Below, in pieces: positions 28,640 through 39,424 of a DNA stretch of 64,000 nucleotides. A program made the translations under genes and the position numbers. The notes below the pieces were generated by a model, which was not told the DNA's origin, ran no database searches, and worked only from the letters and a program-made list of their open reading frames with translations. The number at the start of each line of letters is the position of its first letter. The first letter of the stretch is position 1. The stretch is from Cubamyces lactineus. Its lineage: Eukaryota > Basidiomycota > Agaricomycetes > Polyporales > Polyporaceae. The DNA lies in NCBI GenBank assembly GCA_022376465.1, contig JACDTU010000007.1, positions 744,001-808,000 of the forward strand, read 5' to 3'.

Positions 28640-30057
28640 TCAATTTCCCGGGCCGTCGTCGCTGAGCTCGCCCTCTTCACGTTCCTCCTTCTGAGGCGGT
28701 GGTGCCGGGGGAGGGGATAAGGGGCGGGGAGGGGGCGGTGGAGACGAAACCACTCTAACGGCAGGTTGAGACTGTGGCTCCTCTGGCTTGGGCGGCGGTG
28801 CGACTACCGGCGACGCATCTGTAGCGGGTGGTTCCTCAGGGGGAAGCACTAGATGACTCTCGACGACATCCTTGACTCCATCTTCCGCTCTTCTTGAATC
28901 ACCTGCGGCGTTCTCGAGTGGTACCGGAGCCTCTTTCTCCGGCTCAGCTGCGGGCGGAGGAACCTCGTCGTCGGGTAGGGGTGCCTCCACTGCGGGCTCG
29001 TCTTCAGTCTTCGCCTGCGCAGTAGGCTTTGTCGACGCAGCAATGGACACGGAGACTGAGGTGGAGGTGCTTGCGCTGCCGCTGGAACCCCTACGCTTCG
29101 CAGGACGCACTCGGGGCTTGCGCGTTCGGGCGCTCCGTTTGGGTGCCTGGGGCGCCTCTTGCTCCGCTTCTTCGCCATCTGCGTTGCCTTCTGCAGCATC
29201 CTCCACGAGGTCGGACGCAGCAACGGCTTCGCTTACGAGAGGAGACGGTGCAGCAGGAGCGTTGTTGACGCCGCGGGGGTTTCGTGTGCGTTTAGCTGGA
29301 GGAGGGAATGCGTTGTCGCCGTCGTCCGTTTCCTTCCGCTTACGCTTCGCACCACCCCCGCGTCTCTTGCGTGGACTGGGATTCTTGCCCGCTGCATCCT
29401 GGGCGGCCTTGCCCGTGACCCCATTGGGAGTGCCGTTGGGTTGTGTGTCCTCTTCGGCGGTCTCTCTTTCCCGTGTCTTTTGCCCAGGCCGCTGGGCCCG
29501 AGAGGCCGACCGTCGTCCCGAGTCACCGGCCTGCTGGTCGTCTGGATCTTCGATGTTCAGCGAGCTTGGGAGCCCGAAAAGCCCAGGATCAAGCTCGGGC
29601 AAAGACTGCGCGAGGGGGCCGAGGGGATGATACAAGGGCAGCAATGGCAATTTCTGCTGCGCCGCTGCTCTCCTCGCTGGGATTGAGGAAGTAGATGACC
29701 TATCCGTTTCAGTCGACGACTGACGCGGCGGTCGCCTCTCGTACGGTGGCGTCCCGCGCTTGTGGTGTGCTGCGACCGCGATCATCATCGTTAGACCCAG
29801 GCAGCACGTGACTCCAATGAACTTAATGGGCGCTTACATGTATGACCTTCCCACCCCGCAGGCTCGTCGGCAGAAGGAGATTTGAAGACTTTGGCAGGTT
29901 TACGACGGATGGCATGGGTCGAGGAAGGGTTGTCCGATAGTTTGATTAGAAATGAAGTGGAGGTGTCCGACGAAGACGACGAGGTGTCTGGAAAAGCGGG
30001 TATTTGGATTGGGCGACGGGAGCCTGGTATGAGGGTAATCTTGTCGAACGCATCCAT
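28640..30057 (-). CDS. Disordered, charged, probably nuclear protein of unknown function
   Basis: Two exons, 30057-29838 and 29769-28640, joined by a 68-nt intron in phase, give 449 residues. Start chosen at the ATG beginning MDAFDKITLIPGSRRP. The N-terminal 130 residues contain a short ordered-looking hydrophobic segment (LPLLPLYHPLGPLAQ) after a basic Arg/Ser region. The rest is low complexity: basic clusters resembling nuclear localisation signals (PRKRRGGGAKRKRK; KRSARTRKPRVRPAKRR), Ala/Glu/Pro-rich acidic stretches, a long Pro-rich segment and an acidic end (EEREEGELSDD). The pattern suggests a chromatin- or RNA-associated protein, but I recognise no domain and assign no function. The opposite-strand frames through this gene come from the same biased composition. 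Confidence 0.75.
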
Positions 30058-32027
30058 CTTTGCTTGCTAACATCCGAGTGCACCCATTTGAGGATAAATA
30101 AAGGCCTTAACTGTGGAACAGACATACGGAGGCACGATGGACGTACCAACTTGCCACAACCAATATCCAGAAACACGATACGACGTTCAGCGGCACTCAA
30201 ATCGGGGTTCCCAGCCCTCCGCGTTCCAAGTAGTGATATAGACTGCTGGTGAGTTGAGGTAGGATGGCTGCCCAAAGCGTGATGTAGGCAGGAGGGTCGG
30301 ATACTAAGACCTTGGACAATCAGGGATCCTGTGCGGACGGTGCGTCATTTTGGATGCCACACATACCAGATCTCGGTGTTGTACGTAGCGGAGATATGTT
30401 AAGAGGTCCTAAAATCCGAGTTCAAGGAGGCAGGGATGAGGTTGGGATTCGGGAGGTGGTGCTAGGCGTATACCATAGCCTGGAAGATGGGTGCGAGACA
30501 AAAGTGGATCGTTTGCGCTCGAGCCTTGCCCGGCAGCCCGTGCACATGGGCGCTACTAGCGCTCAGGCAAAGGCCACCATCTGAATCCGGCGAATACAAA
30601 TGTATCCACGTGGTTATCTAATCTAATCCTGCAACCCACCTGCCCAAGATCGGCACCGCTGTTCCGGCGCCTGCTTTCATTATTCGACTCGACCGTGACC
30701 TCAACGCAGCATCTGTTTCATTCGTCCGATATCTTCCACTCTGCTCTCACCTACTCATCCATGCATCGAGTTTGTCAGCTGAAACAGGCTGCGGATGCGT
30801 ACGCGTACCCTTCAGGTTCTGAGACGCACCTTGCGTACGCGCAGTGGGGAAGACGTTATGGTATGAGAGTCGACTGACTGTGGGCGACTGCCGCCTCCGG
30901 AGTCGGGGAGCTCTGCACTGGTACACTCGTGCCTTGAGGCTAGTCGGCGATTTGGTGTCCGCCTTTGACAATTGGGGTGGCTTGACATAACCCTCATACA
31001 GCAGACCGCATGGCTCACATCTCTCTCCTCCCGCCGCCTCAATGCAGGAGGAGATCGGAAGGTGAGATACACCTCCGAGTCGCGGGCTCGGTCCCTCAAG
31101 ACCCGTATTGTCTGCCAAAATACAGGTGAAAAGTGTGTTATTCTCTCACGATACGCCTCGAAGCTCTGCATAAGCCTCAGGAGTCGCCCTGTGTTGTAGT
31201 TGCTATGGTGAGAAATTGAGGAAGCATCGTTGGACTGCGCAGCTGTGTGCTAAGCCCCCATTAGATTGGGTTAACGTCGCTGCAGCGTGACATGAAATAC
31301 GTATGGGTAACGCAACTGCGATTAACGAAAGACGGAGTTAGGTGTGTGGAACCCCTTAGTGTCTATACTTGCTGTGCTAGCATCTAAAGGTGATTTTGGA
31401 CATGACTCCCGGTGAAAGCACGTGGCAGGGACCTCTGATGGCACCGCGGTCGAACGTCGAGTCAATGCAAGATTCCCGACGGCGGGATAGGTGACTCATC
31501 CAAGTCCCAGGACACCTAGCAGCGGCTCAAAGGTCGATATACTTGTCTAAATGCCACACCGTCGCGGCTTCGTCCTGGAGACGCGCAAAGCCGGAACGCA
31601 CAGCAGACGCTGCGCTGGCCCTGATGTCATTGCAAGGCTACAACCCGGGCAATGTCCCCGCATTTATCAGGTAGTTGTGCGTTTCGTCTCCCTCGCCGCG
31701 CAACAACAGAGGAGCTGAAGGCCGACGCGGTTTGCTCCGCGGTAGACAGGTCCGTACGTTCAGCGGTGGGTCCTTGTATCTTTCCTCCGGATCCGCTGAA
31801 TCACTGAGCAACAGGCCCATATGCTGTGCGCAATACTGTGACTCACGACTGTGCTATCCGACCGTCCTTGGTCTCCCTAGAGGAGCGCGAGAGGTCCTTA
31901 TAAGGGGTACCAACGAGCACGAGTCAAGTCCTCATTACCTTCCTCTTCAGAACACACTCGCCTCGAGGCAGACAACGAGCTCTCTCGGTCACTAAACCAC
32001 TTCTCACATCCAACGAAGCACCCCGTA
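30058..32027. other. Intergenic, 2.0 kb
   Basis: Frames of 90-120 codons occur on both strands (30312-30584 plus; 31171-30747 minus) without motifs or consistent splice signals. The right end holds the promoter of the dsRNA-binding protein gene. Confidence 0.35.
31896..31905 (+). promoter_or_regulatory. CCTTATAAGG TATA/CArG-type palindrome
   Basis: Perfect decamer 123 bp upstream of the ATG at 32028, identical to the element before the DUF6533 gene at almost the same distance. It may serve as a TATA box, a MADS-factor site, or both. Confidence 0.5.
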
Positions 32028-32382
32028 ATGGCAGCATCTAACCGTTAGTAGCCCATGTCTTTCACTGCCTGCAAATACTAACCTGTAGATTTGACATTAC
32101 AGACTGGCGTATGGAGCTCAACAACTACCTCCAGGCAAACGGAGGTTCCCACATACTCTCGTGGGACGTGACCCAGTCGGGCCCACTACACCAACCCATG
32201 TGGACAGCAGTAGCGTACAGTGAGTACTTCCGTCGCGAATGCTATGCGACAACTACTCACAGTATACTTCAGTCAGAGGCGTAGAATACGCTAGAACATT
32301 TGGCCCTTCTCAGAATGCGGTGAAGGAGGAGGCTGCTCGCCAGACACTAGCGGCTCTCATGGGCGATCGTCGCCGAAGATAG
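32028..32382 (+). CDS. Stand-alone double-stranded RNA-binding domain protein
   Basis: Three exons (32028-32043, 32103-32219, 32273-32382) close in phase and give 80 residues made almost entirely of one dsRBD. Helix 1 is HWRMELNNYLQANGG. The beta region is SWDVTQSGPLHQPMWTAVAYI, interrupted after Tyr by intron 2; it keeps the GP-x-H-x-P-x-W pattern whose His contacts the RNA minor groove. Helix 2 is NAVKEEAARQTLAALM, where a Lys pair is usual but only one Lys remains. A basic GDRRRR tail ends it. Intron 1 has a textbook TACTAAC branch site. There is no catalytic domain, so it may act as an adaptor or competitor in RNA silencing or editing, which is inference only. No targeting signal is visible. 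Confidence 0.85.
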
Positions 32383-35066
32383 AAGCCGCACGTTGACAAA
32401 CTTGCGCCTTCAGTCTCATCTTTGCTCTCGCTTCTTGCTATCGACTCCGCTGTTTCTTGTATCTTGCATCACCCCGGACTGGACGCATCCCCACACAATA
32501 CCACCCAGCATTGGCTACCTTACTGCATCGCCCACGTACATTACATCCGCTACGCTACTGTTGTATTTCTTGGACTATACTGCCTTCACGGACGCTATGT
32601 ATTCTGTATTGCTATGCGGCCTAATACCGCTCTGGACTGTTCTACATAGAATAGCTAGCTTGATGCCTAATGTATACTTCTTGACAGCCGTGTCGACTCA
32701 TCATGTTCTGGCAGTGAAGCTGCCGTCAATGTGTGCACCGCCTCCGAGCCTTAGGAGTCAAAATCTCTCAAACAGGATGAGGCCTCATAGTAGCATGTGG
32801 ACATTAACATTGCCCGAACTGCCTCGTAGATAGAGAATGAGTGTGAGAACGCGGCGATGATTTACGTTACGTGAATCTCAACTTTGTGCAATAACCTGGA
32901 GAGGACCCGTACTACCGCTGCCGTATGGTCGGGGCCTGTACGGCGTTATGAGTCATGCTAGAGAGTATATTCAAGTCATACATGTCGGTGTGCTGGTCCT
33001 ACGTCTCTGCCACACGAATATGACGCGTGAACACCGGGAGACTTACGCGAAGACGCGTCGCGCATTCGGTCCCGTGACCGCGTTTCATCAAGCAAGCGCC
33101 CGACATTGTACTCCTCTGGCGGTTTGGGTTTCGAGACACGGCGATAAAACGCCCATATGTGAGTACAATGCGCACCAACATGATTCGTGCTTTTTTAGCT
33201 GTGACAAACACACCTTCCACAAGCGCGTCCAGCTCCGCAATGCACCTTCCGCCCACCGGCAGGTACATGTCATGCAAAGTGTCGGCTTGGTCAGTCACCA
33301 CACAGACTTCTGGGCGGGTACAGGTATATAGTCATTTATCACGTACTTCTATCGAGGCACATTTGGGCCTCTCTGAAGGTGCGCACTGAGATCCTAGCTC
33401 GGTAAGCGGGCTATGTTCAACAACCTAAAATTCCCCTCTCAGGATTCAGGAACCTCGGCGCCGGCGGCAGCACGCACAGGTGCCGCCCAATGGCACCGAC
33501 ATGGAAGCGCTAGCGCTACTGGACACAATCCACGTATCCCTCTTACCGCCAGAGCTGCGAATACGCAGACGGTTCCTGGAATGGAGCCGCAAGAGCGTCG
33601 TCAGCACCTGCCGGCCCTTTGTGTCAGGGTTCCGGCCGTCCCTTGCCTTATCAGACCGTAAGACAGGATCTGCACACCAGTAGCCGCCCAATCGCCCGCG
33701 CTGACAGCTGTACGCGGGTGGTTTGGGACGGCGCGAAGGTCCGACCGTGCGCATAAGGCGCGGGTGAAGGAAGCGTATACACGAATCCAATCAAGATCCC
33801 ACCGGGGTCCTAGAGGCGAGTATCAGCTGCGTAGTGAAAGCTTAACGTACGTATACTGGGGTCAGATGCCCGGCCGTGCAGCGATTGAAGGCGAGGAAGC
33901 ACCGCGATGGATCAGAATGATGAGTTCGTCAAAATCACGCCCCGTCGACACCGTGTTGCTGTTCAAACGTTCTGGAGGCCATCGCGCTCAGGCGTGCGGC
34001 GTAGAGTGCGCGAGATCCAGCGACCGGCGGCGGAATACCGTAAGTTTACCTGGCCAAGCCTAGTACACGGCGGCGGTGGCTTGCCATATTGGGCGCGTTA
34101 TATTGGGCTCCATGCAGCGGTGTGCGGCGTATCCGCGCCCGCGGTGGTCGGGTGTGGTCGGGCACGTCATGGCAGTATGTCGAGCAGTACGTGCGGCGGC
34201 CTACCGGTGCCGCACAGCACCAGTCACCCGGAAGACTTGTACGTGGTACGGCATTTCAACGGGACACGTCTACAGGCCACTCAGTCAGGGGCGTCCCTCT
34301 CACGAATCTGATACGCTCGGAGCACCGCCCACCAATAATTGCGAAGTTACCGTAGCTGGGCGCAGTAAGTCTACATGCATATAGCCTGTCATGGTGCCCA
34401 TTTGCTCGCATGTCAGTATCTCTATGCCCATTCGTGCACTCCTTCGGTGCCGGCGCTTGACCAGAGAACACTCAACACTGGGATACTGAAGTCTCTAGTG
34501 GATTTCTCCCCAAATATCAACCTTCTCTCAGCATTGTCGTACAGCTGACCACTCGCTTAGATCGTGCAATCTATAACACCGTCAGTCCGACGAAGAACCA
34601 TCGGTCTAAGTACCATAGGATGAACGAGCAGGTCGGCCATCGGCCTTGTACCGGCGCTCGCTTACAACGGACTTCCGGCTACCGGTAATACCTCTAACCG
34701 GGCCTCCCTACGAGCTCATACATATACGGCACTTCAAACGCCTTCGATGTGGCGAGTCTGACGGCCTTTCTTCGCGCTCGCGAAGTTCACAAACTGCGGG
34801 CATCATGTTCACGAAGAATATCGTGGAATAAAACCGGTGCGTAGTACATCGTCAGCCCGTTCCCTACATATAATACATGGAGCATCCTAATCATGGCAGA
34901 ACCGTCCAACCCAATTTCCCCGGTACATCTTCCTCAAACCCCTCACGCCCCTCTCGGAGGCGACCCGAAGAGAAGACATTCAGAACTTGTCAACCGATGC
35001 CGATCGTAGACCAAAGCGCGCGTAAGCGCGACGACTTTGCGCAGGCGTAGGCGACGCCGTACGACC
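32383..35066. other. Intergenic, 2.7 kb
   Basis: The sequence has many short frames on both strands, the longest being 33907-34311 (plus), with Arg-rich, codon-shuffled content. I see no splice-consistent gene, terminal repeat or transposase motif. Confidence 0.35.
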
Positions 35067-36634
35067 TTACACGCGCTCGATGATCTGCTCGTGCGATTTC
35101 TCGTCGAGGTTCGGGCTCGAGGACGCCTCGCGGATGACGCCCTGGCTGTGCTCCTCGTGCGCGAGGTGACCAGCGAGGAAGTCGGCGTGAATGGGCGTGA
35201 CGACTGGTCAAAGCAAATCAGGTGAGTGCCGTGTACTTCTCGAACGCAAAAAGACACAGAGACATACCGCGGCTGGAGTCCGCGAGGACGAACTCGTAGA
35301 ACGCGACGGCGAGCAACGTGGCGGGGATGTTCGTGAGCGCCGCAATGGCCGCGTACGAGCCACCGCTGGCAGGCATTCCCCAGATCGTGAGCGCCATGAG
35401 ACGTGCACCGACGTCACGAGCGGCGTTGGTTGCGACTAGATGTGAGAGCGTTGTAAGCAACGTGTACGGAGAACGGCGTGCGGGAGGAGCGTACCTGTGA
35501 CGGGAGAGTAGCCCCAGACGACCACGGCACTAGGAGCGAGGGTCAGCAGTCTGAGGACTCGCCCGACGGGCACATCAGGACTCACTATGCGAAGGAGATA
35601 ATCCAGGGGCCCGCAGCGGGCGGGGCAGAGAAGTTGGTGGGGTCGAGGCACGCCCAGATGACGAGTCCGATGAGGAAGTCCTATGGCGCGACAACGCGTC
35701 AGACGCGCACGCGAGCCAAGCAGCGTAAGGAGAAAGGACGTACACAGATGAATTCGTTCAGGAAGATGCGGCCGAGGCTGACGCCGGGCGTGGCATAGAT
35801 GGCGAAGATGCCCGCGGGGCCGTTGGCGGTGAACATAACGGCGTCGAGCTTGCCCGCGGCCTCGAGGATCTCGATTACTTCCTGCATGTGCGCAGCTCTC
35901 AGTACATTGATCGCCCGAGCGATGGTTACGGAGCTCACGAACCATGATCAGGTCCCTCCATTGAACGTAGATGAGCAGACACGCGACATAAGCTCCCAAA
36001 ACCTGCGCGACGATGTACCTGTACAAAGGTATGGTCAGCTACTTGACACCAAACGACCTAGCCCGTCATTCTCACCGTAGTGCTTTCGCAGGCGTCACGC
36101 GCTTGAAGATCAGGTGCGCGATGGTCATCGCAGGGTTGAAGTGACCGCCCGATGTAGGTGCGCAAACCTGCATCCATCCGTCTCAACAACTGATAGGTCC
36201 TCGTAATGCGGACTTCGGGCAACGTACCACGATGGCGAACAGGATGCCCAAAGCGTAAGCAGTGCCGACTTGGAACAATGATCCGAGCCCATTCAACTGT
36301 GCGGTACCGGAAAGTATGAACGACGCTGTTGAGCCGACACCTGCGAGCGTAGGCGGTCGTGGTCAGCTCTCCTAGTCTCGACATCGGCGCGAATGTTACC
36401 TACCGGCGAATACGTAAAAGAAGACGCCCATCTGGTTCAGCAACCCGTCAAGGTCTTGATTACAGTCTCCAGACGACGAAGAGAACATACGAATTCGGCG
36501 ATGCACTCGACGAGCCAGTGGGCTTGCCGGTGGCGACGATGCTCCCAAGCGATGTAGGTATTCGACCGGGGCTTGATGTCGGCGAGGTGGACAAAGTCGC
36601 GGTGGCGAAGGTGGTGCGAGCCTGCAACAGCCAT
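35067..36634 (-). CDS. Aquaglyceroporin-like MIP channel, paralogue 1 (NPA/NAA)
   Basis: Six-helix major intrinsic protein for water or small solutes, plasma or internal membrane. Ten exons close in phase: 36634-36491, 36431-36404, 36340-36228, 36167-36076, 36018-35943, 35881-35744, 35680-35586, 35529-35495, 35435-35268 and 35203-35067, giving 341 residues. The first pore motif is canonical (GGHFNPAMT, Asn106-Pro107-Ala108). The second is altered to Asn244-Ala-Ala followed by the conserved Arg247-Asp248; the Asp after NPAR is typical of glycerol-conducting members. Helix 5/6 signatures are SGGSYAAIAALTNIPATLL. A cytosolic C-terminal tail is rich in His/Glu. It sits head-to-tail with paralogue 2, 1.2 kb away, and has one intron more (35494-35436) where that paralogue has none. 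Confidence 0.93.
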
Positions 36635-37854
36635 GATGGATCTTGAACACTCGAGCTCAGAAAGAGTTGGAAGAGCGGTAGGTGTCTGGGCGCGGTCGGG
36701 CGGAAGTACGGATGGTCCGGAGGGGAGCTGCAGGACAGTGGTGGCACCCTGGGACCGTATCGTGCGTCCGGGCTGGCGACTTTATCTGCGAGCCAGGCTC
36801 CCACTCGGATACGTCGTCAGAGTGCTCAGGCGCGCGTATCCGAAGGCTGGAGCCCCCCTGTGGCAATCAAATAGCCTGCGGACCGCCATCCATATTCTTC
36901 GAGGGCTGCACACACATGACCCCAACCAGGGCTCGCCTGACCGGGGTGTGCCGGATATACGGTGTACGCGCCCAACTTTGCAGTTCTTGGATGATCTGAG
37001 CGCGGGGGCGGGGTGCAATGTGAGCGTCGTGTTCTGTCATGACCGCTGACGGAGATAGCCTAACAATGGCTGCGCCCCGTGGGCACTGGGCACTCGTCGG
37101 TGGCCATCTCGGGCGAAAGTTTCTCGCGGGAGATACAAGATTGGGTTAGGTTGTGGGGTTGGACGATGCGGAGCCCCGCATAAAAAGGAGCACGGCGGTT
37201 GGTTCGATCGCGCGAGGGACGCAGGTAAGGCACAGAGACCATTTTTCGTGTGCGGTGGTCTGTGCGGACTGCGCGAGGACGGAGGGAGCGATGGCCTTGG
37301 AGGGCATCGGCAGCCGGGAGAGCGGTGTAGCCGGGCGGAGGCGCATTGTGTGCCGCAGTGTGCGTGACTGGCGTATGCAGATCTCAGGCCCACCTCCTCT
37401 CGATCGCCCTCGATCAGCCAGAGCCAAGAGGAGCTGCTCTCATCAATGCGGGGTAAAAACTACCGGCCCTCGCGGGTTCCCTTGCGCTAGCTCTTCCGTC
37501 TCTCCATCACGCGTCGGTCGTGCTCGATAAACGACGGTCCAGAGCTCGTTGTCTCGCGTAGTGCCTGAACGCAACAGCAAAGCTTGTTTCTCCACACTCG
37601 AAGACATGCAGGTTCGCGTTGCTCGCACATACCCCGATCGGCCATCATGCACACCCCACACTCACTCGTTTTCCCCCACAAGTCCGGAAGATCGAAATCG
37701 GGAAGCGCATAGTGTCATGGTACCCCGACACTCGTAAACAATCGTACGCAGCTCTATGCCGACACCCCTCTATAGGCTCTGCACCGAGACGGCACAAGAC
37801 CACTCGCACTAGGCAGCTCCGCGGAGCCGACCCCGTCGAACGCTGCCCGCCTCC
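36635..37854. other. Spacer between aquaporin paralogues 1 and 2
   Basis: 1.2 kb containing the upstream region of paralogue 1 and the 3' flank of paralogue 2. A GC-rich stretch near 36640-36900 gives spurious frames. No gene recognised. Confidence 0.4.
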
Positions 37855-39424
37855 CTATGCTTTGTCGTCAACCTTCTCGTCAGAGGAGCCAGAGCTATGG
37901 AGCGACGACGCCCGTGCCGACGCACTCTGCCCTTTGCGTTCTAGCTCGGCGTGCCTCGCAGAGACCAACCGCTGCCAATCTGGGTTAATGGCTTCGATCG
38001 CATATCGCGCGCGCCGGTTAGCAATCCACTCCGAGAACCGCGGGTCGGGAATCACGTACTGCGCGTCGAGTCGTTGAAGACAAGCTCGTAGAACACGCCC
38101 GCGAGCAGCGTCGCCGGGATGTTCGTCAATGAGGCGAGGGCAGCGTAGTTCCCGCCGCTTGCTGCTCGTCCAAACAGCGTCAGGGCTGCGAAGCGGCCAC
38201 CGAGGTCTCGTGCAGAGTTCGCGGCAAGCCCTATCGGAGCGTATCCCCAAACCACGACACCACTGAGGGGAGGTTTCACAGGCGTCAACGAATGCTTTGT
38301 CCCCCCTGAATGAAGTGAGTCGTACGTACTAGGCCAGAGAGATAAGCCACGGCATCGTCGTTGGGGTGGATAGGTTGTTTCCAGGCTCTGTGGATGCGAA
38401 GATGACGAGACCAAGCACAAAATCCTGTCACGCCATGTCAGACGGGTTTACGTGGGAGATCAGGAGGACGGTCGAGTGCGTACGCAGACAAATTCGTTCA
38501 CAAGCACGTAGCCGAGGTTCGACCCCGGATTCACGTACAATCCAAAGATCCCTCCCGGTCCACTAGGCGTGAACATCGTGGTGTCATAAACACCCTTTGC
38601 CTTGAGCGCATCGACCGCGGCCTGTATGTCGGTGAGTTCAAACGTCTCGTACGGCCCTTTGTGGATGTACGCACGTGTATGAGCTGCTTGTACTGAATGT
38701 AGACCAGCAGACACGCGATATAGGCACCGAATATCTGCGCGATGATGTATCTGCAGAAGCCGTCCTTATCGTCTCTGGAAGACCTTCGAACACGTTGTGG
38801 AGGTTAACTGACCTGAACGCCTTCAGCGGTGGGAGACCATGGAAGACCACGGCATGGATGGTGATACCGGGATTGAATTGTCCGTGTGACGTCGACTGCA
38901 CCCCTCCCCAGTAAGCCTCCCTCCTCTATGCACTCGATGTCCTATCGCGTCGCTGGCTTACCAGACAGACTGCCATCGCGAGGGCGATACCAACTGCGTA
39001 CGCAATACCGATCTGCAGGACGCCTGTCAAACCATCGTGGCACGGTTCAGCTTCCATTCTTCCGCAAATGATGCCCGCTGTCCGAGAACCCAAAATGCCG
39101 CGCGTACTCACTGCCCAGTCCTGGAAGCTGCAGGATGTTCCCCAGCACGTATGCTGCAGTCGCCCCTGCCCCCGCGAAGGTGTAGAGGAACGTCCCCGTC
39201 TAGCAGTCCCACCATGCATGCGGGTTAGCTTCAGTGCGCGCTGTTCATGACGTTGTATCGTTACGGACCGCTTCTGCAACCAATTCGACGAACCAGTGAA
39301 GCTGCCGGTTCCGTCTGCGCTCCCACAGGCTGAACACGTCGGGCCTGGGAACGACCTCGTACACGGCGATATGCTCGCGTTCCTGCTCAGTCACGGTCAT
39401 CGTCGTTAGCGCGGCGGGAGACAT
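37855..39424 (-). CDS. Aquaglyceroporin-like MIP channel, paralogue 2 (NPG/NSA)
   Basis: Nine exons close in phase: 39424-39269, 39199-39112, 39023-38962, 38895-38813, 38750-38675, 38621-38484, 38424-38330, 38262-38060 and 37979-37855, giving 341 residues, the same length as paralogue 1. Both pore motifs deviate: the first is Asn110-Pro-Gly (GQFNPGIT), the second Asn248-Ser-Ala followed by Arg251-Asp252. The transmembrane framework is otherwise intact (YIIAQIFGAYIACLLVYIQ; GNYAALASLTNIPATLLAG). The last intron could be read through in a related frame, so the C-terminal tail has some uncertainty. Exon sizes 76, 138 and 95 match paralogue 1 exactly, and its 203-nt exon equals paralogue 1's 35 + 168. 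Solute selectivity cannot be predicted safely. Confidence 0.92.

Noticed and set aside
28872..29686. Plus-strand frames of 175-252 codons
   Set aside because: Mirror frames of the Pro/Ala/Glu-rich disordered protein on the minus strand, which has a consistent ATG, intron and stop.
32383..35066. Possible transposon relic in the gene-poor gap
   Set aside because: No terminal inverted or direct repeats, transposase motifs or reverse-transcriptase blocks could be seen.
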